From Serratia ureilytica (GTDB lineage Bacteria; Pseudomonadota; Gammaproteobacteria; Enterobacterales; Enterobacteriaceae), in the NCBI RefSeq assembly GCF_013375155.1, contig NZ_JABXOF010000008.1, positions 213,751 through 277,750 of the forward strand: a stretch of DNA of 64,000 nucleotides, given 5' to 3'. The position numbers were made by a program, and so were the translations under genes. Positions 62,259 to 64,000 of this stretch are shown here, in pieces. Positions within the stretch are counted from its first letter, which is position 1. Each line of letters opens with the position of its first letter. A model generated the notes under the pieces. The model was not told where the DNA came from. It did no database searches and worked only from the letters and a program-made list of their open reading frames with translations.

Positions 62259-63489
62259 GGGCTTTTCTCCGCTTGATGTTGGCCTGCACCACCAGGTAAT
62301 CGAACAGCGGCGCGAACAGGTTGGCGAACAGGATCGCCAGCATCATGCCTTCCGGATAGGCGGGGTTGACCACCCGGATCAGCACGCACATCACGCCGAT
62401 CAGAATGCCGTACCACCATTTCCCCTTGTTGGTGAAGGAGGCGGAAACCGGGTCGGTCGCCATAAAGATCATGCCGAAGGCGAAGCCGCCCAGCACCAGA
62501 TGCCAGTACCACGGCATGGCAAACATCGGATTGGTGTCCGAACCGATGGCGTTGAACAACAGGGCGGAAGCCACCATGCCGAGCATCACGCCGGCGACGA
62601 TGCGCCAGGAGGCCACGCGGCCGAACAGGATAATCGCCCCGCCGATCAGGATCATCAGCGTGGAGACTTCACCGATGGAGCCGGGAATGTTGCCGAGGAA
62701 GGCGTCCAGCCAACTGATGGACTGGCCGGTGGCCACGTTGCTCAGGCTGTGCGCCCCGCCTGCGCTCCACTGCGCCAGCGGCGTCGCGCCGGAGAAACCG
62801 TCCGCGGAGGTCCACACCAAGTCGCCGGAGATCTGCGCCGGATAGGCGAAGAACAGGAAGGCGCGGCCGGCCAGCGCCGGGTTGAGGAAGTTGCGCCCGG
62901 TGCCGCCGAAGATCTCTTTGGCCACCACCACGCCGAAGGTGATGCCCAGCGCGGCCTGCCACAGCGGCAGGGTCGGCGGCACGATCAGCGCGAACAGGAT
63001 AGAAGTGACGAAGAAGCCTTCGTTGACCTCATGCTTGCGGATAATGGCGAACAGCACTTCCCAGAAGCCGCCGACGACGAACACCACGGCGTAGATCGGC
63101 AGGAAGTAACAGGCGCCCAGCACCATCTTGCTGACCCAGCCGGCGTCGGCCGCCAGCGAGGCGCCGAGCCACTGCGCCAGGCGATAATGCCAGTCGCCCG
63201 CCAGCACCTGTTGCAGCGCGTCGCCGCTGTACAGATGGTGCAGCGCCGGGATCGCCTGCTGGCCGACGTTGTACATGCCCCAGAACATCGCCGGGAACAC
63301 CGCCAGCCACACCAGGATCATCATGCGTTTCAAATCGATGGCGTCGCGCACGTGCGAAGCGCCGCGCGTCACCGTGCCGGGGGTATAAAACACCGTGGTG
63401 GTCGCTTCATACAGCGGGTACCACTTTTCCAGTTTGCCGCCCGGCGTGAAGTGATGCTCTATCTTCTCAAAATAATTCTTCAGGCCCAT
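62248..63489 (-). CDS. nqrB: Na+-NQR subunit B
   Basis: 413 residues, about ten membrane helices. The covalent FMN site is T236 in [10 protein letters not shown], the same number as in V. cholerae. Other family segments: [67 protein letters not shown]. 3 bases after nqrA. Confidence 0.98.
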   Translation of the reverse strand: MGLKNYFEKIEHHFTPGGKLEKWYPLYEATTTVFYTPGTVTRGASHVRDAIDLKRMMILVWLAVFPAMFWGMYNVGQQAIPALHHLYSGDALQQVLAGDWHYRLAQWLGASLAADAGWVSKMVLGACYFLPIYAVVFVVGGFWEVLFAIIRKHEVNEGFFVTSILFALIVPPTLPLWQAALGITFGVVVAKEIFGGTGRNFLNPALAGRAFLFFAYPAQISGDLVWTSADGFSGATPLAQWSAGGAHSLSNVATGQSISWLDAFLGNIPGSIGEVSTLMILIGGAIILFGRVASWRIVAGVMLGMVASALLFNAIGSDTNPMFAMPWYWHLVLGGFAFGMIFMATDPVSASFTNKGKWWYGILIGVMCVLIRVVNPAYPEGMMLAILFANLFAPLFDYLVVQANIKRRKARGE

Positions 63490-63492
63490 CGG

Positions 63493-64000
<508 letters not shown>

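Overview
The window is enterobacterial chromosome, GC-rich, and almost certainly Serratia marcescens or a very close relative. The left edge holds the start of hasR, whose N-terminus I recognise as that of the S. marcescens haemophore receptor, preceded by hasS and hasI. The proB-proA-thrW, crl, frsA, gpt, pepD and dinB block and the nqr operon are in typical enterobacterial form. No prophage, insertion sequence, rRNA operon or CRISPR array is visible.

Layout. 0-2.2 kb: haem-acquisition signalling (hasI, hasS, start of hasR) with a strong Fur box and two near-identical candidate HasI promoters. 2.3-5 kb: small genes, an AraC regulator, aroL and an acetyltransferase. 5-8.3 kb: a Fur-boxed siderophore operon (periplasmic binding protein plus TonB receptor) without permease or ATPase. 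8.5-26 kb: housekeeping and accessory genes in short units, including ltrA, a phytase-like esterase, aqpZ, methyltransferases, GNAT enzymes, the pirin-ycaC operon with a divergent LysR, a DeoR-VOC pair facing a ZIP transporter, several small envelope proteins, pagP, and the remnant of a universal stress protein gene. 26-36 kb: ipdC, a yaiW-like lipoprotein, tehB, ada with a co-transcribed 2OG-Fe(II) oxygenase, leuE, and the feaB/feaR pair. 36-41.5 kb: a DsbA paralogue with a thioredoxin-like CGPC centre, an ERIC element, an Exc2 lipoprotein, a quinone-reductase-like gene with a divergent HxlR regulator, a DppA paralogue and cybB. 41.5-48.3 kb: the least explained part, with three overlapping or closely spaced genes for membrane/extracytoplasmic proteins facing a fourth, then AT-rich DNA with a periplasmic protein, a TM2 protein and an esterase. 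48.5-57.7 kb: thrW, proA, proB with an ERIC element in its leader, crl, frsA, gpt, pepD, dinB with a LexA box, and a GDPD-like protein lacking key catalytic residues. 57.7-64 kb: nqrM, apbE and nqrF-E-D-C-B-A (nqrA cut by the window end).

How genes work together. HasI/HasS/HasR form a surface-signalling cascade for haem. ApbE attaches FMN to NqrB and NqrC, and NqrM is the maturation factor for the same pump. IpdC makes aromatic acetaldehydes that FeaB-type dehydrogenases can oxidise; TyrR-like sites lie upstream of ipdC and aroL. Ada and the neighbouring dioxygenase probably act together against alkylation damage under an Ada operator that matches the E. coli layout. The best candidates for undescribed biology are the 41.5-45.8 kb membrane cluster, the degenerate GDPD protein and the CGPC DsbA paralogue.
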